From: Candidatus Sabulitectum sp.
GTDB lineage: Bacteria; Fermentibacterota; Fermentibacteria; Fermentibacterales; JCC-6
Direction of reading: 5' to 3'
Assembly: GCA_021107435.1 (NCBI GenBank)
Contig: JAIOSV010000110.1
Span: 1-53,410 of the forward strand
DNA length: 53,410 bases
Shown here: in pieces, positions 1-7,958 of the stretch
How the letters are laid out: the number at the start of each line of letters is the position of its first letter
Numbering within the stretch: position 1 is the first letter of the stretch
Position numbers and translations under genes: made by a program
The notes under the pieces: generated by a model
Told to the model about the DNA's origin: nothing
Seen by the model: the letters and a program-made list of their open reading frames with translations, nothing else
Databases searched by the model: none

Positions 1-140
1 ACATCGGTTCATACTTATTAACCGGGGTTTTCATTTCGTGAAACCATGAGTATCTTATGTCTCTTAGGGAAGAGTTTCATCAGAGCTCGAACCGCAGATG
101 TTTTAAATGAATACGTATTTCTAATGAAAGGGATTGTCGA

Positions 141-758
141 ATGAGAAGAGCCTTAATCGTTGCAACCTTGCTTGCCACTGTTCTTTCAGCGGCAGATGTT
201 GAAATAGGCACAACCGGACCCCCCAAAGGGTTCCCATTCGGCTGTTGAGGCCAGACAGATTTACACCACCAGGTGGTGGTGCTGTCCGGTGAAATTGGAA
301 CAGCGATGCAGATCAACTCAATGAAATGGCACAAGAATGCCGCTACACTTTCAGATGCCCAGTGTGAAGGCTTCAGTATCTATCTGGGGCTTTGTGCCGA
401 TGATCAGCTTTCCAACAGCTCCTACGACGGAAACTACATCGCAGGAACGAAAACCCTTGTTTACAGCACTGATCCTCTGTTTGTTAATCAGGCTGATGAG
501 TGGGCTGAAATTATTCTGGATGAGCCTTACTGGTACAACGGAACAGACAATCTGATTATAGAGATCCAGTGGGATAACGCTACCCACGACAATTCCTACT
601 ACAACCACGAGTGGCTTGCAGGCGATAATCGCTGTATCTTTACTCAGTCTTCTACTGATATTCTTTCCTACAATATGTTACCTCACATGATACTTGCTGG
701 CAGCCTGTCTCTTGAGAACTCAACCTTTGCAGGTATAAAGGTAGAGCTGGGCAGATAA
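141..758 (+). pseudogene. Exported protein gene with an in-frame TGA
   Basis: The ATG at 141 follows AAAGGGA by 7 nt and opens a typical signal peptide (MRRALIVATLLATVLSAAD). The frame meets TGA at 246-248, right after FGC, but the same frame then stays open to 758 and reads as a plausible secreted beta-rich domain rich in Tyr, Trp and Asn. A continuous reading frame on both sides of one stop suggests a nonsense change (perhaps of a Trp codon), a base-calling error or recoding, not a frameshift. Without readthrough, only a product from GTG 273 or ATG 306 would be made, and it would lack a signal peptide. I do not recognise the family well enough to assign a function. A terminator-like hairpin follows. 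Confidence 0.6.
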
Positions 759-763
759 AATAG

Positions 764-796
764 TGCGGGATCGGCTTTGCCGGTTCCGCATCATTT
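764..796 (+). terminator. Hairpin terminator candidate
   Basis: A 12-bp stem (764-775 with 779-790, two G-T wobbles) closes a 3-nt TTT loop and is followed by TCATTT. It sits 6 nt after the stop at 758. The T tract is weak, so termination may be partial. Confidence 0.5.
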
Positions 797-809
797 CTCC
801 CGACCTTCA

Positions 810-838
810 GGAACAATCCCCATTCAACAGAATAGAGT
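810..838 (+). promoter_or_regulatory. ECF-sigma-type promoter candidate
   Basis: GGAACAA (810-816), 16 nt, then TAGAGT (833-838). The same -35 heptamer, spacer and TAGA core occur upstream of the ECF sigma gene on the other strand (29673-29645), which suggests this promoter is read by that sigma factor. The predicted transcript would start near 845, so the leader would be very short and begin almost at the AGGAGG. Confidence 0.4.
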
Positions 839-856
839 AAAAAAAGGAGGATGAAT

Positions 857-1489
857 ATGATTATTGCTTTTTGCTGTTCTATTATTTTCGGATATTCCGG
901 CCACTCTGCCGGAGAAATTATGCTTGACCGCTTTCTGGCAAATGATGGTATGACCTACACTGAGTTCCGTGAGGAATTTGAGGATTTCCGGAGTGATCAG
1001 TGGGGAAGACCTTCCTCCAGAGGCTGGCTGGTACGAATGTATGACTGGGAAAGCGAAATACCTGCCATGCGTGGCATCTCAAGGCTTCTTTCCAGGCTTG
1101 ATCTTTCCCGCGATCAGTATTGCTATCTGGATGCACTGACCTTCTATGTTGAGTTTCATCTGGAAGCTCTTCGTTCAACTTATGGCGCTGACTCAGGCAG
1201 AATGGATTTCTTTGAGGCATTCACCGAGGATATGTACATGGAAACTACCGTCTACTTTGCCTTTGAAGAGAGACAGTGGTATCAAAGCGAAATGAATGAC
1301 CTCATGGCGTGGGCTATGGGCATGGTGAATGACATGCTTACAACAGAGCAGCTGGATGATGCTGGATACATTGTGGAATGGGAATTGCAGGACTGGAATG
1401 TGCGGGACGGCTGGTCAGGCTGGTATGACCAGTGGCGTATTGATCCCCGCCGGGACTTTTACTATCCAGGCGGGAGATCAAGGAAATAG
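857..1489 (+). CDS. Hypothetical exported protein
   Basis: This is a 210-residue protein of unknown function. AGGAGG at 845-850 lies six nt before ATG 857, so this start is preferred over ATG 851, which touches the Shine-Dalgarno sequence. The N-terminus is short and hydrophobic (IIAFCCSIIFGYSG) and could be a signal peptide or anchor. The body is very rich in Trp, Tyr, Asp, Glu and Met, mostly helical in appearance, and the C-terminus is basic (PGGRSRK). No catalytic motif is visible. An ECF-type promoter candidate lies directly upstream, so it may belong to an envelope-stress regulon. It converges on the cyclic-nucleotide-binding gene with only 7 bp between them. Confidence 0.6.
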   Translation: MIIAFCCSIIFGYSGHSAGEIMLDRFLANDGMTYTEFREEFEDFRSDQWGRPSSRGWLVRMYDWESEIPAMRGISRLLSRLDLSRDQYCYLDALTFYVEFHLEALRSTYGADSGRMDFFEAFTEDMYMETTVYFAFEERQWYQSEMNDLMAWAMGMVNDMLTTEQLDDAGYIVEWELQDWNVRDGWSGWYDQWRIDPRRDFYYPGGRSRK

Positions 1490-1496
1490 ACGGGTT

Positions 1497-1976
1497 TCAG
1501 CCCTTTAGAGCATTGCGCATTTCCGTCATGTTTTTCTTCATGTCTCTGTTTGCCACCGCAATTGTTGTGAAGGCATCATCAATGAACTGAAGTCTTTTGA
1601 TAAGGATTTTGGTAAATCGGAGAAGGATTTTTGCAGTGATTACCGGCTTTGATTCCATCAGTTCCGAGAATTTTTCCCATGTGATAACATAGACAACACT
1701 GTCTTCTGTGGCTTCCACAGTCGCAGAGCGAGGGGAACCTTCCAGGAAAGACATTTCGCCGAATACATCCCATTCTGAGAAAATAGCAAGTGGTACAGAA
1801 TCTTCATCCCAGTTGTCGCTGGCGGTTGCTGAGCCTGTCTTTATAAGAAACATCTCTCTGGAGGTGTCTCCTTTTCGAACAATCTCGGCTCCGGCAAGGA
1901 AAACCTTTTTCTCGCAGCAGGAGATAAATTCAGTTCTTTCAACATCAGTGAGTTCATCAAGAAATTTTCTGTGCAT
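1497..1976 (-). CDS. Cyclic nucleotide-binding domain protein
   Basis: A 159-residue protein made almost entirely of one cNMP-binding beta-roll (about residues 10-125). The phosphate-binding-cassette region reads FGEMSFLEGSPRSATVEA, close to the FGExaLL...RsAtv consensus of CRP/PKA-type domains. There is no helix-turn-helix, so it is not a CRP-type regulator; the last 35 residues look helical. The start has GGGAGG 6 nt upstream. It probably senses a cyclic nucleotide, or is a degenerate relative, and acts through protein contacts. It is monocistronic and divergent from the propeller lipoprotein gene. Confidence 0.8.
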   Translation of the reverse strand: MHRKFLDELTDVERTEFISCCEKKVFLAGAEIVRKGDTSREMFLIKTGSATASDNWDEDSVPLAIFSEWDVFGEMSFLEGSPRSATVEATEDSVVYVITWEKFSELMESKPVITAKILLRFTKILIKRLQFIDDAFTTIAVANRDMKKNMTEMRNALKG

Positions 1977-2050
1977 GTTACCCTCCCATTTGATTTGACC
2001 CTATCAGTAGTTACAATAGTATGAAACAACCCCGAAGAAAAGGATGTGAA

Positions 2051-3138
2051 ATGAGAAAGACAATCTGCTTATCTTTAGTTTCCGCTGTCCTTGTACTGTT
2101 CGCATGTGCAGGTGAGCAAGGCTCGCCTGCAGAGCAGGCAGGTGTTGCAACTCAGGACACTATTTACATTACTGCCATTGATACAATTGGTTCGGAGTTC
2201 GGCGAGGAAACGGAGGTTTTTGCATTTCCGGTTGCTGCTGGATATACGCCTGACGGGAATATCGCCGTTCTGGACGCACAGAAAACCCGCTTGCAGATAT
2301 TCAATCCACAGGGGGAGGAAGTGATGCAGATTGGCCGCAGTGGTCAAGGTCCCGGTGAATATCAGATGCCTATGGGGCTGGCAATCCTTGGAAGCGGGCG
2401 GGTGCAAAGCTGGTACGCTTTGATTCAGGTGGTACCTTTATAAACGAGATCAGCGGTTTCTTTCCAATCCCTCCAGTGAGCATCGCAGGTACCTGCGGAG
2501 AATCCTTTCTTGCCCAGCATATTGCCATCGACATCGGTAACGATGATGGAGTTCAGGGATTTATTAAGTTCGCAGCTTTCAGGGATTCTTCTGAGCCTGA
2601 AGTGGTGTTTGAGAGCTATCCGATGGATATCTCCGGCGGAATCAGCAGCTCAGATGCACAAATTCATTTCGCGGGAGGACTGAGAGGTGAGGTATTTATG
2701 GTGGAAGAATCGGATTCTTTGTTCCTGCTTGCAGGATTTTCTGCGACTGGAGAGGAGATATTCAGAATCTCCGAGGAGCGGGACAGAATTCCCCTTACTG
2801 AGGAGGAACTGGCTGAGGATCAGCTCTCCATTTCCCTTGTGATGAACGAGGAGGGGAGTACACTTGAGACAAGTAGAGAGCCGGGAACCGATCAGTATCG
2901 CAGTATCGTTGAAGGCGTCGGGGCTGATAATCAGGGGAGGATCTGGGTAAAGATGGGAGATACGGGAACACCATATTTCAGAGTTTATTCCCCCGAGGGA
3001 GATCAGCCGGCTGTTGCAATACCGGACGAGACCATTTCTGACCGGGCTGATTATTCGATTTCCCCGAATGGTTTTATGGCTTTTGATTCCGATCCCGATG
3101 ACTGGCCCAAGTTATATCTGCTTGGAGTGAGTGAATGA
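2051..3138 (+). pseudogene. Propeller lipoprotein gene with a frameshift
   Basis: The ATG at 2051, with AAAAGGA upstream, starts a lipoprotein signal peptide ending in the lipobox LFAC (Cys about residue 19). The N-terminal part resembles 6-bladed beta-propeller (NHL-like) lipoproteins: GYTPDGNIAVLDAQKTRLQIF and GRSGQGPGEYQMP are typical blade and loop sequences. The frame runs into TAA at 2441-2443, but from about 2405 the next frame carries on with AKLVRFDSGGTFINEISGFF and stays open to 3138. The break near 2393-2405 lies in a G-rich stretch (gcgggcgggtg) and may be a small deletion or an assembly error. The ORF end overlaps the HAD phosphatase start by 4 bp. Confidence 0.7.
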
Positions 3139-3788
3139 AATATGATGCAGTGATCTTCGATCTGGACGGTACACTGATTAATAGTATTCCCGACATTGTC
3201 TCTGTAGTTAATTCTGTGATAGAGCAGATTGGAATGACCGAAAGAACTGAGGATCAGGTAAAAACCGGAGTGGGTTTTGGAGTTGAGCATCTGCTGCGGA
3301 CACTGGGAGTTCCTGAACAGTGGAATTCTCCACTTGCCATGGAAGTTGAAGGACTATATGCCCGTCTTAAAAATTCAAAAGCTTTTCTGTATCCCGGTGT
3401 GCGGGAAATGATCGCGGAGCTGACCGGAGCAGGGATAGTAATGGGAATTCTTAGCAACAAGCCTCAGAGGGGACTGGAAATATCGGTGGCAAACCATCTT
3501 TCTTTTGCGGATTTTAAATCGATCAGGGGATCTGAAATTGGCAGGCCGGCAAAGCCATCTCCTGATACACTGCTGAAAATGCTGGAGGAACAGGAACTTT
3601 CTCCGAGATCCGTTCTGATGGTGGGGGATGGCGAGCCTGATGTTCTTGTATCAAGAGCAGCAGGAGTGGATTGTCTGTCTGTACTGTGGGGATTCAGAAC
3701 CAGAAAACAATTGGAAGATGCAGGAGCCGATCGTTTTGCAGACACTCCTGCAGATGTTGTCAGTGTGATTCTGAAAAGGAATCGATAA
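3135..3788 (+). CDS. HAD-family phosphatase (phosphoglycolate phosphatase-like)
   Basis: A 217-residue HAD hydrolase. Motif I is FDLDGTLINS (nucleophile Asp9, acid Asp11), motif II is in GILSNKP, and motif IV is VGDGEPDVLVSRAAG. A helical cap lies at about residues 15-80, which matches the Gph/PGP subfamily in length and motif spacing. The substrate is probably a small phosphate monoester such as 2-phosphoglycolate or a nucleotide, but this cannot be settled from sequence. Its start overlaps the lipoprotein stop (ATGA). Its 3' end overlaps the convergent lipid-kinase gene by 29 bp. Confidence 0.85.
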   Translation: MKYDAVIFDLDGTLINSIPDIVSVVNSVIEQIGMTERTEDQVKTGVGFGVEHLLRTLGVPEQWNSPLAMEVEGLYARLKNSKAFLYPGVREMIAELTGAGIVMGILSNKPQRGLEISVANHLSFADFKSIRGSEIGRPAKPSPDTLLKMLEEQELSPRSVLMVGDGEPDVLVSRAAGVDCLSVLWGFRTRKQLEDAGADRFADTPADVVSVILKRNR

Positions 3789-4692
3789 CAAGCAGGTCTT
3801 CAGGTCTGGAAATGAATTCAATGTAATCGGGGGAGACTCCGGGAACAACAATTTCTCCATCAAGTTCAAGAATTATTGAACTTTCAGTGGCATGTTCTAT
3901 TCTTATAACTTTTCCCCGGGCACCGGTAGCCCACTTTGTTTTGTGCAGAGTGCCATCGAATATTCTTGAGAAGTTTCCGGCGATACTGAAAAAATTCATG
4001 GGGGATAAACAAAGAGTATCCAGAAATCCATCATCAGGAGCTGCGCATGGGGAGAGAAGCATTCCGCCACCTGAGTATCTGCCAACTCCGGTAGTAATAG
4101 TAAGGTAATCGCCTTTGTAAAAGGGTTTGCCATCGCAGTAAACAGTTGCTCTCCAGTGGGGGGGAAAGAGAGCGGAGACTGCGAGAGTGAGGAGATAACC
4201 AGGTTGATTAAATGGAAGAAATCGCCTGCCGGCGACAGTTCTCTTCAGCACAAGGGCATCAAACCCAACACCCGCAGAGTTCAGAAAGAATCTGCTCCCA
4301 CCGGGCCACACACACATCCCTGAATCAATAAGTTTTGTCTTTTCTGATGCAATAGCCTTTATGCATGAGTCCATTGAAACGGGAACACACCCCATTGATC
4401 GCATCCAGTCATTACCGGACCCGGCAGGCAGAAAAGCAAGCACAGGTTTTTCGATCATGGGAGATATTGCAGCAGCAGCGTCTGAGATTGTTCCGTCTCC
4501 GCCGAAAACAGCAATTCCGTCAAAACCAAAATTAAGAGCATTGGAAGCAATAAGACGGGTCTGTGCAGGAGCTTCAGTAAATCTGGCTGTGTAATCAATA
4601 CCCGCAGCTATAAGGGAATTTTCCGTGCTTATCCAAAGCCCTCCAGCGGAACCGCCACCTGCTTTTTTGTTCACAATAACAAGCCACTTCAT
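3760..4692 (-). CDS. Diacylglycerol kinase family lipid kinase
   Basis: A 310-residue member of the DagK/YegS/sphingosine-kinase catalytic family. The N-terminus WLVIVNKKAGGG is the usual first strand and nucleotide-loop region; the signature GGDGT follows at about residues 67-71 and LPAGSGNDWMRSMG at about 91-104. Later motifs include an FLNSAGVGFDA segment and a C-terminal LELDGE. Such enzymes phosphorylate diacylglycerol or a related lipid, recycling or modifying membrane lipid. ATG 4692 is chosen because GGAAGG lies 5 nt upstream. It is monocistronic and divergent from rex. Confidence 0.88.
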   Translation of the reverse strand: MKWLVIVNKKAGGGSAGGLWISTENSLIAAGIDYTARFTEAPAQTRLIASNALNFGFDGIAVFGGDGTISDAAAAISPMIEKPVLAFLPAGSGNDWMRSMGCVPVSMDSCIKAIASEKTKLIDSGMCVWPGGSRFFLNSAGVGFDALVLKRTVAGRRFLPFNQPGYLLTLAVSALFPPHWRATVYCDGKPFYKGDYLTITTGVGRYSGGGMLLSPCAAPDDGFLDTLCLSPMNFFSIAGNFSRIFDGTLHKTKWATGARGKVIRIEHATESSIILELDGEIVVPGVSPDYIEFISRPEDLLVIDSFSESH

Positions 4693-4752
4693 GTACACCT
4701 TCCAAGGATCGGTAATTCCTAGCAGGTGTTGGAGGCTGAGTCAATGGAAATA

Positions 4753-4767
4753 CAACTTGACAAGTTG
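4753..4767. promoter_or_regulatory. 15-bp palindrome over the rex operon -35
   Basis: CAACTTG-A-CAAGTTG is a perfect 7-1-7 inverted repeat. The TTGACA hexamer at its centre is the likely -35 of the rex-hydrogenase promoter, so a protein bound here would block RNA polymerase. The sequence differs from the usual Rex operator, so the binder is uncertain. Confidence 0.5.
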
Positions 4768-4786
4768 AATACTGTGGTTAGAATAT
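4758..4786 (+). promoter_or_regulatory. rex-hydrogenase operon promoter
   Basis: TTGACA (4758-4763), 17 nt, then GAATAT (4781-4786). TAGAAT at 4779-4784 with a 15-nt spacer is an alternative -10. Transcription would begin near 4793, about 60 nt before the rex start. Confidence 0.5.
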
Positions 4787-4791
4787 GCATG

Positions 4792-4809
4792 CTGTGAAAA
4801 ACGTAACAG
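4792..4809. promoter_or_regulatory. Possible Rex operator at the transcription start
   Basis: CTGTGA-N6-TAACAG has the 6-6-6 layout of Rex sites (TTGTGA-N6-TCACAA and TTGTTA variants), each half differing from the consensus by one base or so. Its place over the predicted +1 would suit NADH-relieved autorepression. Confidence 0.35.
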
Positions 4810-4853
4810 CAATACGAGTTGCGAATGATATCCACGTGATGAAAGGAGCGCAT

Positions 4854-5480
4854 ATGATCTCTGAGAAAACTGTGGAACGACTGAGTCTGTACAGATGGTT
4901 GCTTGAGATGAGGGTAGACAAGAATACTCTCAGCCTGTTTTCACACCAGATTGCTTCAATGGCCTGCGTGACCCCGGCGCAGCTTCGCAGGGATTTAATG
5001 GTTATCGGGTACACTGGGAGTCCTGGCAGGGGCTATCTGGTAAAAGATCTCGCCGAAAGTATTTGTAGTGTTCTTGATGGGGATGAGCCCGCAAAGGTTG
5101 CTCTTGTTGGAATGGGAAACCTGGGAAGAGCAATTGTCTCTTTCCTCAGGGGAAGACGATCCCGTCTTAAGGTTGTCGCGACATTTGATACGGACTCAAG
5201 GAAGACTGGAAGAGTGATCAGCGGTTGCAGATGTTATGAGCAGGATAAAATTGAGGAGATAGTTGCCGGCAGGCAGATTTCTGTCGCGGTCATCACGGTT
5301 CCTTCGGATGTTGCTCAAAAAGTGGCGGATAGACTTGTCAACTCGGGCATAAAGGGAATTCTGAACTATGCCCCTGTGCCTCTTCGGGTACCTGACGGGG
5401 TCTATCTTGAGAACAGAGATGTAACAACTGCTCTCGAAAAAGTGGCCTACTTCGCAAGAGAATCTAAAGAAAAGGAATAA
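4854..5480 (+). CDS. rex: Redox-sensing transcriptional repressor Rex
   Basis: A 208-residue Rex family protein of the usual length. The N-terminal winged helix (ERLSLYRWLLEMR to AQLRRDLMVIGYTGSPGRGY, about residues 7-65) matches Rex DNA-binding sequences, and the Rossmann domain starts with ALVGMGNLGRAI (GxGxxG, about residue 83). Rex proteins bind NAD+ to repress and release DNA when NADH rises, inducing fermentative and hydrogenase genes. ATG 4854 has GAAAGGAG upstream; an upstream in-frame start at 4785 would add 23 residues without Rex similarity. It lies 4 bp before the hydrogenase genes, which are its obvious target. Confidence 0.93.
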   Translation: MISEKTVERLSLYRWLLEMRVDKNTLSLFSHQIASMACVTPAQLRRDLMVIGYTGSPGRGYLVKDLAESICSVLDGDEPAKVALVGMGNLGRAIVSFLRGRRSRLKVVATFDTDSRKTGRVISGCRCYEQDKIEEIVAGRQISVAVITVPSDVAQKVADRLVNSGIKGILNYAPVPLRVPDGVYLENRDVTTALEKVAYFARESKEKE

Positions 5481-5484
5481 TCGT

Positions 5485-5952
5485 ATGGGCATTTGCCAGG
5501 TTAAAGAAATCATGAGTTTGCATATGGATGCCGGAAGGGATAAGCTGATACCCATTCTGCAGGAAGTTCAAAAAGCGGAAGGCTTTTTGTCAAGGGAATC
5601 CGTTGAGCTTATAGGAAACCACCTGAAACTTCCAGTAAGCAAAATATTCGGAGTAGCGACATTCTACAATCAATTCAGATTTGAGCCTGTGGGCAGATTT
5701 CATATTCAGATCTGTCGTGGAACTGCCTGTCATGTGAAGGGCTCGGCACCAATTCTTGAATCTCTCGTAAAGGAACTTGATGTTCAACCTGGAAGAACAA
5801 CAAAAGACGGCTTGTTCAGCCTGGAAGTGGTAGCCTGCATTGGTGCGTGCGGCCTTGCTCCTGTTATCGCAGTGAACGGAGAATTTCATGCAAGGGTTGA
5901 GAGCGCTCAGATTCCTGAAATTATAGATTTGTACCGAAAGAAGGCAGTATGA
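5485..5952 (+). CDS. hndA: NADH/NADP-linked hydrogenase subunit A (NuoE-like)
   Basis: A 155-residue NuoE/HndA-type protein with a thioredoxin-like [2Fe-2S] domain. A helical N-terminal part (residues 1-65) with the typical GVATFYNQFRFEPVGRF segment precedes the cluster ligands Cys77 and Cys82 (CRGTAC) and Cys118 and Cys122 (CIGAC). In multimeric [FeFe]-hydrogenases this subunit relays electrons next to the flavin subunit. ATG 5485 follows AAGGA by about 8 nt. It lies 4 bp after rex and overlaps the next gene by 4 bp, so it is part of the operon. Confidence 0.9.
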   Translation: MGICQVKEIMSLHMDAGRDKLIPILQEVQKAEGFLSRESVELIGNHLKLPVSKIFGVATFYNQFRFEPVGRFHIQICRGTACHVKGSAPILESLVKELDVQPGRTTKDGLFSLEVVACIGACGLAPVIAVNGEFHARVESAQIPEIIDLYRKKAV

Positions 5953-7943
5953 CTGAACAGTTTACAATATGCTGCAGCGAGTGCTGGCACACAGCGGAGA
6001 ATCCATGTCCCAGCATAATAGAATGCTTCACGTCCGGTCCTCAATGCCACCAATGTGCTGACTGTACAGAAAATCAACTGCGGCAGAAGCACAATCTTAC
6101 AAGGAAAGATGTTTCAATACCTGTGATATTCGTAGGAACGGGAACTTGCGGTTTGGGCGCAGGCGCGGGGAAAAGCCTTGCGGTTGTCAAAAGCTGGCTT
6201 GATTACCATTCAATGGATGCTGATGTGATAGAGGTTGGATGTGTTGGTTTCTGCGCGGTGGAACCCATCATCGATATACAGCTTCCCGAGAGATCACGTG
6301 TTTCGTTTCAGACAGTCACTCAGGACAAAGTGACAGATCTTCTTGATTCATTCATACTGAAGGGTGAGACTCCAAACGATCTTGTACTGGCTCAGTACAG
6401 GTCAGATTTCTTAAGAAACTGGGAAGATATTGTCTTCATGGATGAGCATAAATTCTTCGGCCCGCAGACAAGATGGGTTCTTGAAAATTGCGGTATTATT
6501 GATCCGGCAAGCATTGAAGAATACATTGCTCTTGGCGGCTACAGGGCATTCTCTGACACCATCAGTAAAGAGACATCGGAGGAAGTCTGCGAAAACATAG
6601 ACAGAAGCGGCCTCAGGGGAAGGGGTGGCGGTGGCTTTCCGGCAGGCAAAAAGTGGAAGTTTGCTCTTTCCACTCCCGCTGACGCAAAATACATAATCTG
6701 CAATGCGGATGAAGGGGATCCAGGAGCCTTCATGGACAGAGCTGTAATAGAGGGTGATCCACACAAGCTGATTGAAGGTATGGCTATTGGAGCTTATGCA
6801 ATTGGTGCCTCAAAAGCATATGTGTACATCAGAGCAGAGTATCCACTTGCTGTTGAGAGACTGGAGACAGCAATAAGGCAGGCCACCCGGTGGGGATTGC
6901 TGGGGATAAATATTCTTGACAGTGGGTTTGATCTGGAGTTTGTGATAAAAATGGGCGCCGGAGCGTTTGTATGCGGTGAGGAAACAGCACTTATTCACAG
7001 CATAGAGGGAAAAAGGGGAATGCCTTCACCAAAACCTCCGTATCCGGCAATCAGCGGTCTTTTCGGAAAACCAACCGTGATAAACAATGTGGAAACTTTT
7101 GCCAATGTACCCGCCATTTCTTTAAAAGGGGCGGATTGGTTCAGCGCTACGGGAACAGAGGGAAGCAAGGGAACGAAGGTTTTTGCTCTTTCCGGGAAAA
7201 TCACCAATACAGGTCTTATTGAAGTCGCAATGGGCACTTCCCTGAACGATATTCTTTTCAAGATGGGTGGTGGTGTTCCTTATGGAAAGAAGTTCAAAGC
7301 TGTTCAGATAGGTGGACCTTCCGGAGGATGCATTCCTTCCCAGCATGTTGATATCAAAATTGATTACGAGTCTTTAAAGGAATTCGGCGCAATGATGGGC
7401 TCCGGGGGACTCGTGGTTATGGATGAAGATACATGTATGGTGGATGTAGCCAAATTCTTCATGGATTTCATCCAGCGTGAAAGTTGCGGGAAGTGCATCC
7501 CGTGCAGGGAGGGCACAAAAAGAATGCTGGAAATGCTTGAAGCAATAACCAGAGGCAGAAGAGGAGAAACCGGCAGGCAGGCCCTGGAAAGGTTTAAAGG
7601 CATTGTAAACATGGAGAGCCTGGGGGAAGTAATTAAACAGACCAGCCTCTGCGGCCTGGGCCAGACAGCACCTAATCCGGTTCTCAGCACACTAAGATGG
7701 TTCAGAGATGAATATGAAGCCCATATTTTTGACAGAAAATGTCCGGCAGGTGTCTGCACAGGTCTTCTGGAATACACCATTGAAGCGGACAAGTGCAAAG
7801 GCTGTACCCTTTGCGCGAAGAAGTGTCCCGCTGAAGCAATCATGGGTGCCCGGAAAAGCCCTCATTATATCATTCCCGATAAGTGTATCGGATGCGGAAC
7901 CTGTGTTGAAGTGTGCCCATTCGATGCAGTCAAGGTTCAGTAG
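5949..7943 (+). CDS. hndC: Hydrogenase flavin subunit (HndB-HndC/NuoF-like fusion)
   Basis: A 664-residue subunit that oxidises or reduces NAD(P)H through FMN. In order: a Cys-rich N-terminal extension (eight Cys in residues 8-39), a thioredoxin-like [2Fe-2S] domain (about 55-135), the NuoF core with NADH/FMN motifs GRGGGGFPAGKKW (about 223) and GAGAFVCGEETALI (about 337), an SLBB region, the [4Fe-4S] site SCGKCIPCREG...CGLGQ (about 512-567), and two ferredoxin clusters CKGCTLCAKKCP and CIGCGTCVEVCP at the C-terminus. The order resembles HydB of bifurcating hydrogenases. The thioredoxin-like domain appears to lack its first ligand (Val in place of Cys before GTGTC), which is odd. Confidence 0.9.
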   Translation: MTEQFTICCSECWHTAENPCPSIIECFTSGPQCHQCADCTENQLRQKHNLTRKDVSIPVIFVGTGTCGLGAGAGKSLAVVKSWLDYHSMDADVIEVGCVGFCAVEPIIDIQLPERSRVSFQTVTQDKVTDLLDSFILKGETPNDLVLAQYRSDFLRNWEDIVFMDEHKFFGPQTRWVLENCGIIDPASIEEYIALGGYRAFSDTISKETSEEVCENIDRSGLRGRGGGGFPAGKKWKFALSTPADAKYIICNADEGDPGAFMDRAVIEGDPHKLIEGMAIGAYAIGASKAYVYIRAEYPLAVERLETAIRQATRWGLLGINILDSGFDLEFVIKMGAGAFVCGEETALIHSIEGKRGMPSPKPPYPAISGLFGKPTVINNVETFANVPAISLKGADWFSATGTEGSKGTKVFALSGKITNTGLIEVAMGTSLNDILFKMGGGVPYGKKFKAVQIGGPSGGCIPSQHVDIKIDYESLKEFGAMMGSGGLVVMDEDTCMVDVAKFFMDFIQRESCGKCIPCREGTKRMLEMLEAITRGRRGETGRQALERFKGIVNMESLGEVIKQTSLCGLGQTAPNPVLSTLRWFRDEYEAHIFDRKCPAGVCTGLLEYTIEADKCKGCTLCAKKCPAEAIMGARKSPHYIIPDKCIGCGTCVEVCPFDAVKVQ

Positions 7944-7958
7944 GGGAAGGTGGAAAAT

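Noticed and set aside
1995..2017. TTGACC...TACAAT as a promoter for the propeller lipoprotein gene
   Set aside because: The spacer is only 11 nt, too short for a usual promoter.
3760..3788. The 29-bp tail overlap as a sign of mis-called genes
   Set aside because: Both convergent proteins have complete family motifs, so the overlap is most likely real.
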